Made by a program: the position numbers and the translations under genes
The notes under the pieces: generated by a model
The model's input: the letters and a program-made list of their open reading frames with translations, nothing else
Databases searched by the model: none
Told to the model about the DNA's origin: nothing
DNA from: Duncaniella sp.
Lineage (GTDB): Bacteria > Bacteroidota > Bacteroidia > Bacteroidales > Muribaculaceae
Reading direction: 5' to 3'
NCBI GenBank assembly: GCA_022511285.1
Contig: JAFLRW010000119.1
Span: 1-5,783 of the forward strand
Length of the DNA stretch: 5,783 bases
In this document: positions 1-5,415 of the stretch, piece after piece
How the letters are laid out: each line of letters begins with the position of its first letter
How positions within the stretch are numbered: the first letter of the stretch is position 1

Positions 1-36
1 ATATAAATCCTTAAAAGGTGTGTTTTATCCGCTAAA

Positions 37-46
37 ATTTCATACA
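37..46 (+). promoter_or_regulatory. Candidate LytTR operator copy (ATTTCATACA)
   Basis: The ten bases ATTTCATACA recur exactly at 1180-1189, and the core TTCATACA recurs again at 1161-1168. I noticed no copy inside any coding region. An 8-base word should rarely occur three times by chance in under 6 kb. Its place upstream of the lytTR gene would suit autoregulation. Unlike the 1158-1189 site, no good second copy lies 21 bp to either side, so this may be a half site or a weaker site. The link to the LytTR protein is inferred from position only. Confidence 0.35.
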
Positions 47-204
47 AAGTTAGGGATAAATCCGTGAGATTCCCAAGGGATTAACACAAATTAACATATT
101 TAAATTTTAAGATCGAAGTGGGGTCGAATGAGTGCAATTTCTCGTGAGGTTGGTTGTCGGGGTCAACATTTTTGATGCGGATGCCCGTAGTGATTCTTAG
201 GATT

Positions 205-236
205 GTTGCGAGATTGTCGGATAATTATTATTTTTG
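205..236 (+). promoter_or_regulatory. Candidate Bacteroidetes-type promoter for the lytTR operon
   Basis: GTTG at 205-208 (consensus -33 TTTG) is followed after 20 bp by TATTTTTG at 229-236, a full match to the -7 consensus TAnnTTTG. The start of transcription would fall near 240, giving a leader of about 100 nt before the ATG at 338. A second full -7 match, TATTTTTG at 320-327, lies only 10 bp before that ATG but has no -33 partner at the right distance. T-rich DNA produces such matches easily, so confidence is limited. Confidence 0.4.
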
Positions 237-337
237 CGGACTGAGCAGAGATTCATATGCTAATAAATATGTTTCGAGCATCTGCAATGATAAGAGAGAG
301 GCTCTTGAAAGAAAATTGATATTTTTGCAAGTGAAAG

Positions 338-703
338 ATGACCCACAATTTACTATTTAGCACATCCGCAGAGTTGATACGAGTGCCCGGCGATGCGGTG
401 GTTTATATAAAGGCCGACGGCAATTACTCGACACTGAGATTGGCCGATGGAGGGCAATACGTCTTATGCTTGCAGTTAGGGCAGGTGGAACGCCACATCT
501 CCGACTATCTCTCGGAAGATGACAATCGGTTTGTGAGAATAGGCAAAAGCTTAATAGTGAACACAGAGTATATAACATATATCAGTCCGTCGCGGAAGAG
601 GTTGGTGCTATCAGACTGCCGCAGTTTCCGCCATGAGTTGACGGCATCACACGATGCCCTGAAAATATTAAAGGACTTTATAGAACTGGAGGGCCAGCTA
701 TGA
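338..703 (+). CDS. Stand-alone LytTR-domain DNA-binding regulator
   Basis: A 121-residue protein that is almost entirely one LytTR DNA-binding domain (about residues 10-113). The family signatures are clear: VVYIKADGNYST at 21-32 (the 'I.A.GNY' strand) and FVRIGKSLIVNTEYI at 65-79, where the Gly-Lys form at 69-70 is the variant I associate with Bacteroidetes. There is no N-terminal receiver domain, so it cannot take a phosphoryl signal as classical LytTR response regulators do. LytTR domains bind pairs of direct repeats about two helical turns apart. The ATG at 338 is chosen because an in-frame TGA lies at 332-334. Its stop overlaps the next gene's start (ATGA, 700-703), so the two are probably translated together. 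Likely role: transcription factor whose activity is set by a partner, plausibly the adjacent membrane protein. The domain call is firm; targets and signal are unknown. Confidence 0.9.
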   Translation: MTHNLLFSTSAELIRVPGDAVVYIKADGNYSTLRLADGGQYVLCLQLGQVERHISDYLSEDDNRFVRIGKSLIVNTEYITYISPSRKRLVLSDCRSFRHELTASHDALKILKDFIELEGQL

Positions 704-1077
704 AAAGAGAATTTAATGAAATAGGGGAAAATGAGATTAGAGTGATTCGCTCAACCCGGGTGGCGGCAAAAAATTTGCTTGTAAAAAGAAATATAAACAT
801 CATGGAGAACCGATGCCCGGATTTTTTAGAATCTTCGGATCCGATATCTGCACAGGAAGGGTGTGTCAACTACAGTATGGACCTGCCTGGCCTGTCTAAT
901 AAAATTGGGCGCGTGAAGGAGTCGCAGATAAATTGTGCAGACTCGCCGCTGTGTGTGAGATATTTGGGCAGAAAAAGTGTGTTTCCCGCCGTACAGTCCG
1001 GGTGGATTGTGATAGCGGTGGCAGTGTTTGTTGCCGTATTGGCAGGAATATTAATGGCTCTTTGGCTGTTGGTGTGA
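700..1077 (+). CDS. Unrecognised small protein with C-terminal membrane anchor
   Basis: A 125-residue protein that I do not recognise. Residues 1-100 are polar, with a very basic N-terminus (up to about residue 30) and four cysteines (C39, C55, C79, C84). Residues 101-125 are a hydrophobic segment (GWIVIAVAVF onwards) that runs to the very end of the protein, as in tail-anchored proteins. Basic residues just before it (R87, R91, K92) put the N-terminal part in the cytoplasm by the positive-inside rule. The ATGA overlap with the LytTR gene implies translational coupling and a shared function, most simply membrane control of the regulator. The cysteines could bind metal or sense redox state, but no standard motif is evident. 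An internal ATG at 802 (M35) behind an A-rich stretch could give a 91-residue form. Codon use is richer in AGA, ATA and AAA than in the downstream genes. Confidence 0.7.
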   Translation: MKREFNEIGENEIRVIRSTRVAAKNLLVKRNINIMENRCPDFLESSDPISAQEGCVNYSMDLPGLSNKIGRVKESQINCADSPLCVRYLGRKSVFPAVQSGWIVIAVAVFVAVLAGILMALWLLV

Positions 1078-1082
1078 CAGAG

Positions 1083-1109
1083 TGACAGACCGGACGGAGA
1101 GGTCTGTCA
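1083..1109 (+). terminator. Hairpin after the lytTR operon, possible terminator
   Basis: TGACAGACC at 1083-1091 and GGTCTGTCA at 1101-1109 form a perfect 9-bp stem with a 9-nt loop, starting five bases after the stop codon at 1075-1077. It is well placed to end the lytTR operon or protect its 3' end. No run of T follows, so it is not a textbook intrinsic terminator. Its arms are also part of a cluster of TGACA/TGTCA words, so it could be an operator instead. Confidence 0.4.
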
Positions 1110-1157
1110 GCAGGAGTTGTCACAACGTGTCAGAGCGGAAAAATAGCGTGATTTTCA

Positions 1158-1189
1158 CGATTCATACATCTACGGTGCCATTTCATACA
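1158..1189 (+). promoter_or_regulatory. Tandem TTCATACA repeat, candidate LytTR binding site
   Basis: TTCATACA occurs at 1161-1168 and 1182-1189, a period of exactly 21 bp. Allowing mismatches, the match extends to C-N-N-TTCATACA (9 of 11 bases identical). LytTR regulators typically bind two direct repeats about two DNA turns apart on the same face, which is this geometry. The second copy, GCCATTTCAT at 1177-1186, differs by one base from the GGCATTTCAT repeat that I recall for the E. coli LytTR regulator YpdB. The site lies after the lytTR operon and 160 bp before the ATG of the VWA gene. It sits about 40 bp upstream of a weak -7-like box (TGTATTTG, 1230-1237), a position that suits activation. 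Binding by the local regulator is inferred. Confidence 0.5.
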
Positions 1190-1348
1190 GCAGCCCCGTC
1201 GAGGATGTCGATGTGAGGCAAATGAGCACTGTATTTGCAGAGTTGTCAGTGGGACAGGTCGCTGTCGCCGCATAGGATTCACCTTGAGGCGGACAGAGGA
1301 GACAGCCCGCAGATAACTTTTGTTTCATCACATAAAAACATTACGCAA

Positions 1349-2035
1349 ATGAGTTTTTTCAGCAACTTTGGCAAGTCGAAACCCGCACCTGTGCCTGACG
1401 GAGTAAAGAGAGTGTTTAATCTGATGATCCTCGACGCGAGCGGGTCGATGGTGAGCATCTATGAATCGGCTCTGACAGGGGTCAACGAGACCTTGCAGAC
1501 CATCCGCGCCACACAGGGCGAACACGGTGATCAGGCACATTTCGTGACGCTTGTCACGTTTAACAGCACACACTATGGAGAGATTTATTCGGCGACACCG
1601 GCCAATGAGGCCAAGGATATCACCCCGAAGCAATATATCCCGAGCGGGTGCACGCCGCTCTTCGATGCGATGGGGCGAGCCATCACCTCGCTGCAAAGCA
1701 CAGTGGCGGATGGGGATATAGTGCTGGTGACGGTGATAACCGACGGCATGGAGAATGCCTCGCGCGAATATAGCCGCGACACTATCAAGAAGCTGGTGGA
1801 AAGCCTGAAGGCCAAGGGGTGGATGTTTACCTACATAGGCGCCAATCAGGATGTTGATGCTGTGGCCGATTCGCTGGCCATCAAACATAGGCTGGCGTTC
1901 AATGCTAATGCGTCGGGGACATCGGCGATGTTTAACATCGAAGCAAGGGCCCGCAAGAGATTTTTTGACAAAGTGGGGTATGAGAGCATTCAGGCACTGA
2001 TAGATGAGGACTATTTTGACGAGCCGAATCCATAA
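1349..2035 (+). CDS. Cytoplasmic von Willebrand factor A (VWA) domain protein
   Basis: A 228-residue protein consisting of one VWA domain (about residues 22-185) with a short C-terminal tail. The metal-binding MIDAS motif is intact: D29-A-S31-G-S33, the conserved threonine T102 in GCTPLFDA, and D132 in ITDGMENASREY. The last string is typical of a family of small soluble VWA proteins found in chromosomes, plasmids and phages, whose role is mostly unknown. VWA domains usually mediate metal-dependent protein binding. There is no signal peptide or membrane segment. I chose the ATG at 1349: it follows an A-rich leader and begins directly before conserved sequence. The frame stays open upstream to a TTG at 1235, but those 38 extra residues look non-coding. 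A -7-like TAACTTTTG at 1314-1322 (one base too long) lies just ahead. A strong terminator follows, so the gene is probably monocistronic and perhaps controlled from the 1158-1189 site. Confidence 0.88.
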   Translation: MSFFSNFGKSKPAPVPDGVKRVFNLMILDASGSMVSIYESALTGVNETLQTIRATQGEHGDQAHFVTLVTFNSTHYGEIYSATPANEAKDITPKQYIPSGCTPLFDAMGRAITSLQSTVADGDIVLVTVITDGMENASREYSRDTIKKLVESLKAKGWMFTYIGANQDVDAVADSLAIKHRLAFNANASGTSAMFNIEARARKRFFDKVGYESIQALIDEDYFDEPNP

Positions 2036-2059
2036 CGCCGCCGTCACTGCCACAGACTG

Positions 2060-2119
2060 AAGATGTGCTCCGCCTGCTCACGGACAAAAAGAGTGAGAGG
2101 GGGAGCACATCTTTAATTT
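2060..2119 (+). terminator. Strong intrinsic terminator after the VWA gene
   Basis: AAGATGTGCTCC at 2060-2071 pairs perfectly with GGAGCACATCTT at 2102-2113 (12 bp). The interior adds a second stem, CTCAC at 2077-2081 with GTGAG at 2093-2097, plus a CCT/AGG step between them, leaving an 11-nt A-rich loop. T-rich DNA (TTTAATTT) follows. This ends transcription of the VWA gene and insulates it from the YdcF-family gene, whose -33 box begins in the T-rich tail. Confidence 0.85.
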
Positions 2120-2149
2120 GGGCAGATTGGCGGAATTTGCTTACCTTTG
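2117..2149 (+). promoter_or_regulatory. Near-consensus Bacteroidetes promoter for the YdcF-family gene
   Basis: TTTG at 2117-2120 (-33 box) and TACCTTTG at 2142-2149 (-7 box, TAnnTTTG) are separated by 21 bp. Both boxes match the consensus and the spacing is within the usual range. The -33 box lies in the T tail of the preceding terminator. The -7 box ends only 7 bases before the ATG at 2157, so transcription should start within a few bases of the start codon and give a leaderless or nearly leaderless mRNA. Confidence 0.75.
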
Positions 2150-2156
2150 CATCGTT

Positions 2157-2930
2157 ATGTTTTATGAAATAGCACAATTTTTTAAAATCTTTCTGGTCTC
2201 GCCGTTGACGTGGATGGCGGTGACGTTGGTGGCCGGGCTGACGGTGAAGAGCCGCCGATGGCGCATCGGACTGCTGGCGGCGACGGGAGCGATGTTTCTC
2301 TTTTTCACCAATACGGTGCTTGTCGATGCGGCAAAACGCTCGCTGTCAGGACGGTATATAGTCCCCTCAATGCAGCCCGGCAAAAAATATGACACCGTGA
2401 TAGTGCTCGGAGGGTTTGCCGGGATGAACCCCGAAACCGGAGCGGTGACTTATGTCAATGATGCTGCCGACAGGCTCTGGGAGGCAGTCAGGCTGTGGCG
2501 CGAGGGGCGAGTGGGCCGAATCCTCATCACCGGCGATGGCACCATATCGCCTGTGAACGGTTACGACCCCGAGCCGCAATTTCTTGACTATATGGAAGAG
2601 ATGGGGGTGCCCCGCAGTGTGTTCATCGCCGAAAAGCGAGCGCTCAACACCCGCCAGAATGCCGAATACTCCATAGCAATGCTCGATAGCCTCGGGCTCA
2701 CAGACCGAGACTGCCTGCTGCTCACGTCGGCCATACATATGGACCGCTCGCTCAAATGCTTTGCAAAATTTGGCTGGCATCCCGACTATTACCCCACCTC
2801 CATCCCCGCGCCCGCGATTGGAATCACCCATCGCACCTTCTATCCACGCTGGGAGGCGGCTACGCGCTGGGAGGCGATTATCAACGAGGTGGTGGGAAAG
2901 GTGATTTACAAAATTTCAGGGTATAATTGA
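2157..2930 (+). CDS. YdcF/DUF218-family membrane protein
   Basis: A 257-residue protein with two N-terminal membrane segments (about 7-30 and 36-56) and a DUF218 domain (about 79-225). Family landmarks are VIVLGG at 81-86, ADRL with D105-R106, ITGD at 124-127, the NTRQNAEYS motif at 164-172 (family form T-x-E/Q-N-A), and LLLTSAIHMDRS at 187-198 with H194 and R197. The family includes E. coli YdcF, SanA and ElyC; some members affect cell-envelope integrity, but the reaction is unsettled. With a basic stretch (K31, R33, R34, R36) between the two segments, the DUF218 domain probably faces the periplasm. The ATG at 2157 is chosen because the first membrane segment starts right after it and because the alternative upstream TTG at 2118 lies inside the promoter. 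The gene has its own promoter. No terminator is visible before parE, so some read-through into parE is possible. Confidence 0.88.
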   Translation: MFYEIAQFFKIFLVSPLTWMAVTLVAGLTVKSRRWRIGLLAATGAMFLFFTNTVLVDAAKRSLSGRYIVPSMQPGKKYDTVIVLGGFAGMNPETGAVTYVNDAADRLWEAVRLWREGRVGRILITGDGTISPVNGYDPEPQFLDYMEEMGVPRSVFIAEKRALNTRQNAEYSIAMLDSLGLTDRDCLLLTSAIHMDRSLKCFAKFGWHPDYYPTSIPAPAIGITHRTFYPRWEAATRWEAIINEVVGKVIYKISGYN

Positions 2931-2962
2931 CGGTGAGGTTCCCCAAAATGCTAAAAATTTGC

Positions 2963-2970
2963 TATCTTTG
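2963..2970 (+). promoter_or_regulatory. -7 promoter box for the parE-coaD-S41 operon
   Basis: TATCTTTG matches the TAnnTTTG consensus fully and lies 26 bases before the parE ATG, giving a leader of about 24 nt that contains the A-rich AGAAGAAAG at 2982-2990. The expected -33 position about 20-22 bp upstream holds only GGTT (2937-2940), a poor match, so this promoter may be weaker or may be helped by another factor. Confidence 0.55.
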
Positions 2971-2996
2971 TGCGATAATGTAGAAGAAAGCCGCTT

Positions 2997-4958
2997 ATGA
3001 CCGACAATACAGACCTTACAGACCCCGCAGACCTCGAAATGCCGGGGGCGGAATATAACGAGGACGATATTACCACGCTTGACTGGAAAGAGCATATCAG
3101 GCGCCGTCCGGGTATGTACATAGGCAATGTTGACGACGGGTCAAAGTTTGACGACGGCATCTATGTGCTTATAAAAGAGGTGGTGGATAATGCCGTCGAC
3201 GAGTTTGTGATGGGTTTTGGCAAGCAGGTGATTGTCGAAGTGACCGACGAGACAGTGGAGGTGCGCGACTTTGGCCGCGGCATCCCCCTCGGCAAGGTTG
3301 TCGAGGCGTCGTCGCGCATGAACACCGGCGGCAAATATGACTCCAAAGCCTTTAAAAAATCGGTGGGTCTTAACGGCGTTGGCATCAAGGCGGTCAATGC
3401 CCTGTCGACAGACTTTTATATCTGCTCCGTGCGCGACGGGCAGATGAAATCCGTGAGCTACTCGCGCGGAGAGATAGTGGAGGAGCGCGATATCGAGCCC
3501 ACCTCCGAGCCCAACGGCACCTTGGTGAGGTTTACCCCTGACAAGGAGGTGTTCAAGGGATATCGTTTCCGCTATGAGTTTGTGTTGCAGATGATTAAGA
3601 ACTTCTCTTATCTCAACACCGGACTGACCTTTGTGCTCAACGGCAAGCGCCACGTGTCGCGCGGCGGACTGCTTGACCTTCTGAGGGAGAATATGACCGT
3701 AGAGTCGCTCTATGAGCCGATACACCTCGTTGGCGATGATATAGAGATAGCCATCACACACGCCAATCAGCGCGGCGAGGAATACTACTCCTTTGTCAAC
3801 GGCGCCAACACCATCCATGGCGGCACCCATCTGGCTGCGTTCAAGGACGCTGTGGCCAGGACAATGAAAGAGTATTTCAAGAAGGATTTTGACGTTACCG
3901 ACATCCGCGGCGGCATGATAGCCGCAATCTCTGTCAGAGTGGAGGAGCCGGTGTTTGACTCGCAGGCCAAAATCCGCCTCACAAGCCGTGATGTGGGCCC
4001 TGAAGGCCCGACAGTGGCCAAGTTTGTGGGCGATTTCATCAAGACCGACCTTGACAACTATCTGCATCGCAACACAGATGTGGCAGACGTGATATTGAAA
4101 AAAGTGCAGGAAAACGAGCGCGACCGCAAGGCTATGGCCGGGGTGGCAAAACTTGCACGAGAGAAGGCTAAGAAGGTCAATCTCCATAATAAAAAACTGC
4201 TTGACTGCCGTGTACACCTCAACGACCCCAAAGGTGACGAGGAGAAGAAGCGCGCATCGTCGATATTCATCACCGAGGGCGACTCGGCCGCCGGCTCCAT
4301 TACAAAGATTCGCAATGTGGAGACTCAGGCTGTGTTCTCCCTGCGCGGCAAGCCTAAAAACTCATACGGAGTGCCGGCGAAGATTCTTTATGAAAACGAC
4401 GAGTTCAATCTGCTGCAGGCCGCACTCAATATCGAGGAGGGGATTGACGGACTGAGGTATAACAATGTGATTATAGCCACAGATGCCGATGTCGATGGTA
4501 TGCATATACGCCTGCTGCTGCTGACATTTTTCCTGCAATTTTTTCCCGATATGGTCAAGAAGGGTCACGTGTATGTGCTGCAGACGCCGCTCTTCCGTGT
4601 GCGCAATGCCAAGACCGCCAAAAAGGGAGCCCGCTCAAAGAGCTCGGACAACGCAGAGACTTATTATTGCTACACCGACGAGGAGCGTGTGGAGGCTATC
4701 CGCAAGCTCGGCGACAATGCTGAAATAACACGATTTAAAGGACTCGGGGAGATTTCGCCCGATGAGTTCAGAGGATTCATAGGTCCGGATATGAGAGTTG
4801 ACCGCGTGAGCCTGCGCAAGGAGGATTCTGTCGACGATCTGCTCGAGTTTTATATGGGCAAGAACACTATGGAGCGCCAAAATTTCATTATTGACAATCT
4901 TGTGGTTGAGGATGATACCCACCTCGACTCCGAAACCTTGCTCGATGCCGATGAGTGA
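2997..4958 (+). CDS. parE: DNA topoisomerase IV subunit B (ParE)
   Basis: The ATPase subunit of topoisomerase IV, which with ParC unlinks daughter chromosomes and relaxes supercoils in the cytoplasm. It has 653 residues, normal for the family. In order: a GHKL ATPase domain with catalytic E61 and Mg-binding N65 in KEVVDNAVDE, DFGRGIP at 91-97, the ATP-lid motif VGLNGVGIK at 123-131 and GTLVRFTPD at 174-182. A transducer domain follows to about 400. The TOPRIM domain has E427 in ITEGDSAAGS, D496/D498/D500 in ATDADVDG, and the RFKGLGE motif at 579-585. I call ParE rather than GyrB from the opening ITTLDWKEHIRRRPGMYIG and the RGKPKNSYG region (450-458), which match Bacteroides ParE as I remember it. 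The usual EGDSAGG or EGDSASG is EGDSAAG here, a mild change. It heads an operon and overlaps coaD by 8 bp. Confidence 0.96.
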   Translation: MTDNTDLTDPADLEMPGAEYNEDDITTLDWKEHIRRRPGMYIGNVDDGSKFDDGIYVLIKEVVDNAVDEFVMGFGKQVIVEVTDETVEVRDFGRGIPLGKVVEASSRMNTGGKYDSKAFKKSVGLNGVGIKAVNALSTDFYICSVRDGQMKSVSYSRGEIVEERDIEPTSEPNGTLVRFTPDKEVFKGYRFRYEFVLQMIKNFSYLNTGLTFVLNGKRHVSRGGLLDLLRENMTVESLYEPIHLVGDDIEIAITHANQRGEEYYSFVNGANTIHGGTHLAAFKDAVARTMKEYFKKDFDVTDIRGGMIAAISVRVEEPVFDSQAKIRLTSRDVGPEGPTVAKFVGDFIKTDLDNYLHRNTDVADVILKKVQENERDRKAMAGVAKLAREKAKKVNLHNKKLLDCRVHLNDPKGDEEKKRASSIFITEGDSAAGSITKIRNVETQAVFSLRGKPKNSYGVPAKILYENDEFNLLQAALNIEEGIDGLRYNNVIIATDADVDGMHIRLLLLTFFLQFFPDMVKKGHVYVLQTPLFRVRNAKTAKKGARSKSSDNAETYYCYTDEERVEAIRKLGDNAEITRFKGLGEISPDEFRGFIGPDMRVDRVSLRKEDSVDDLLEFYMGKNTMERQNFIIDNLVVEDDTHLDSETLLDADE

Positions 4959-5400
4959 CCCTGCTCGCACTATTTTGTTTCCGGGGTCGTTTGACCCCTT
5001 CACCCGCGGGCATAAGAGTGTGGTTGACCGTGCTCTGCCGCTGGCCGATCGGCTTATCATAGCCGTCGGGGTCAATGCCGCCAAGCCGGGCTGGCTTCCG
5101 GCCGAGGAGCGCGCTGAGCGCATCCGCGCCATCTATGCCGGCGATACTCGGGTGGAGGTGGTGACCTATACAGGCCTGACAGTGGATGCCTGCCGCCATT
5201 ATGGCGCGGGGATGATGCTCAGAGGGGTGCGCTCGTTGGCCGATTTTGAGTATGAGCGCACGCTGGCCGACATTAATCGCGATATAGCCGGGATTGAGAC
5301 GCTCCTGCTGTTTACTCTGCCCGAGGATGCCTCAGTGTCATCGTCGGTGGTGAGAGAGTTGGCGGCCAATGGTCACGATGTGAGCAGTTTTATGCCTTGA
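4951..5400 (+). CDS. coaD: Phosphopantetheine adenylyltransferase (CoaD)
   Basis: Catalyses the penultimate step of coenzyme A synthesis, joining 4'-phosphopantetheine and ATP to give dephospho-CoA and pyrophosphate in the cytoplasm. The 149 residues form one nucleotidyltransferase fold: PGSFDPFTRGH at 11-21 with the (H/T)xGH motif ending at H21, K45 in the conserved loop after the second strand, RGVRSLADFEYE in the middle, and VSSSVVRE at 129-136, the family's ISSTxxR motif, with R135. The ATG at 4951 is chosen because it gives the normal family N-terminus; the frame stays open upstream to 4891 inside parE, which is not needed. It overlaps the parE stop by 8 bp, so its translation is probably coupled to parE. 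A 15-base gap separates it from the S41 protease gene, with no promoter or terminator between. Confidence 0.96.
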   Translation: MSDPARTILFPGSFDPFTRGHKSVVDRALPLADRLIIAVGVNAAKPGWLPAEERAERIRAIYAGDTRVEVVTYTGLTVDACRHYGAGMMLRGVRSLADFEYERTLADINRDIAGIETLLLFTLPEDASVSSSVVRELAANGHDVSSFMP

Positions 5401-5415
5401 TTATTTTTCCAGAAG

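Larger units (their letters stand above)
1..337. other. AT-rich upstream regulatory region of the lytTR operon
   Basis: No gene is recognised here. The stretch is visibly richer in A and T than the rest of the window. It holds a 7-bp inverted repeat (TTTATCC at 24-30, GGATAAA at 54-60) whose 23-base interior contains TTCATACA at 39-46. It also holds a direct repeat of ATAAATCC (3-10 and 56-63), ATTAACA twice with a 10-bp period (80-86 and 90-96), and a small TCCC-AA-GGGA dyad at 71-80. TAAATTTT at 101-108 and TATTTTTG at 229-236 match or nearly match the Bacteroidetes -7 box. Two unrecognised small reading frames, 128-175 and 175-360, lie in it and touch through TGATG at 173-177. I cannot tell whether they are translated. 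The whole stretch is best read as a promoter and operator region with a possible leader. Confidence 0.5.

Noticed and set aside
80..96. ATTAACA tandem repeat with a 10-bp period as a LytTR site
   Set aside because: LytTR sites normally have a period near 21 bp, and AT-rich DNA gives such short repeats by chance; the TTCATACA repeat is a better candidate.
1147..1159. CGTGA-TTT-TCACG small hairpin
   Set aside because: A 5-bp stem with a 3-nt loop is too small to call a terminator or RNA element by itself; it may only be chance next to the TTCATACA repeats.
1235..1348. N-terminal extension of the VWA protein from a TTG codon
   Set aside because: The 38 extra residues look like translated intergenic DNA, and the ATG at 1349 begins just before the conserved domain with an A-rich leader.
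1328..2053. 241-codon open frame on the minus strand
   Set aside because: It is antisense to the VWA gene, which has an intact MIDAS motif on the + strand; the translation shows no family features.
2118..2156. Upstream TTG start for the YdcF-family protein
   Set aside because: It lies in the promoter and terminator tail, and the ATG at 2157 gives a normal N-terminal membrane segment.
2367..2831. 154-codon minus-strand frame opposite the YdcF-family gene
   Set aside because: It is a shadow of a well-supported + strand gene, with no recognisable domain of its own.
3141..4217. Long open frame of 358 codons on the minus strand
   Set aside because: It lies wholly inside parE, whose motifs are unmistakable; its translation has no recognisable domain and reflects the codon bias of the sense strand.
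4891..4950. Longer coaD start inside parE
   Set aside because: It would add 20 residues absent from the family; the ATG at 4951 gives the usual PPAT N-terminus.
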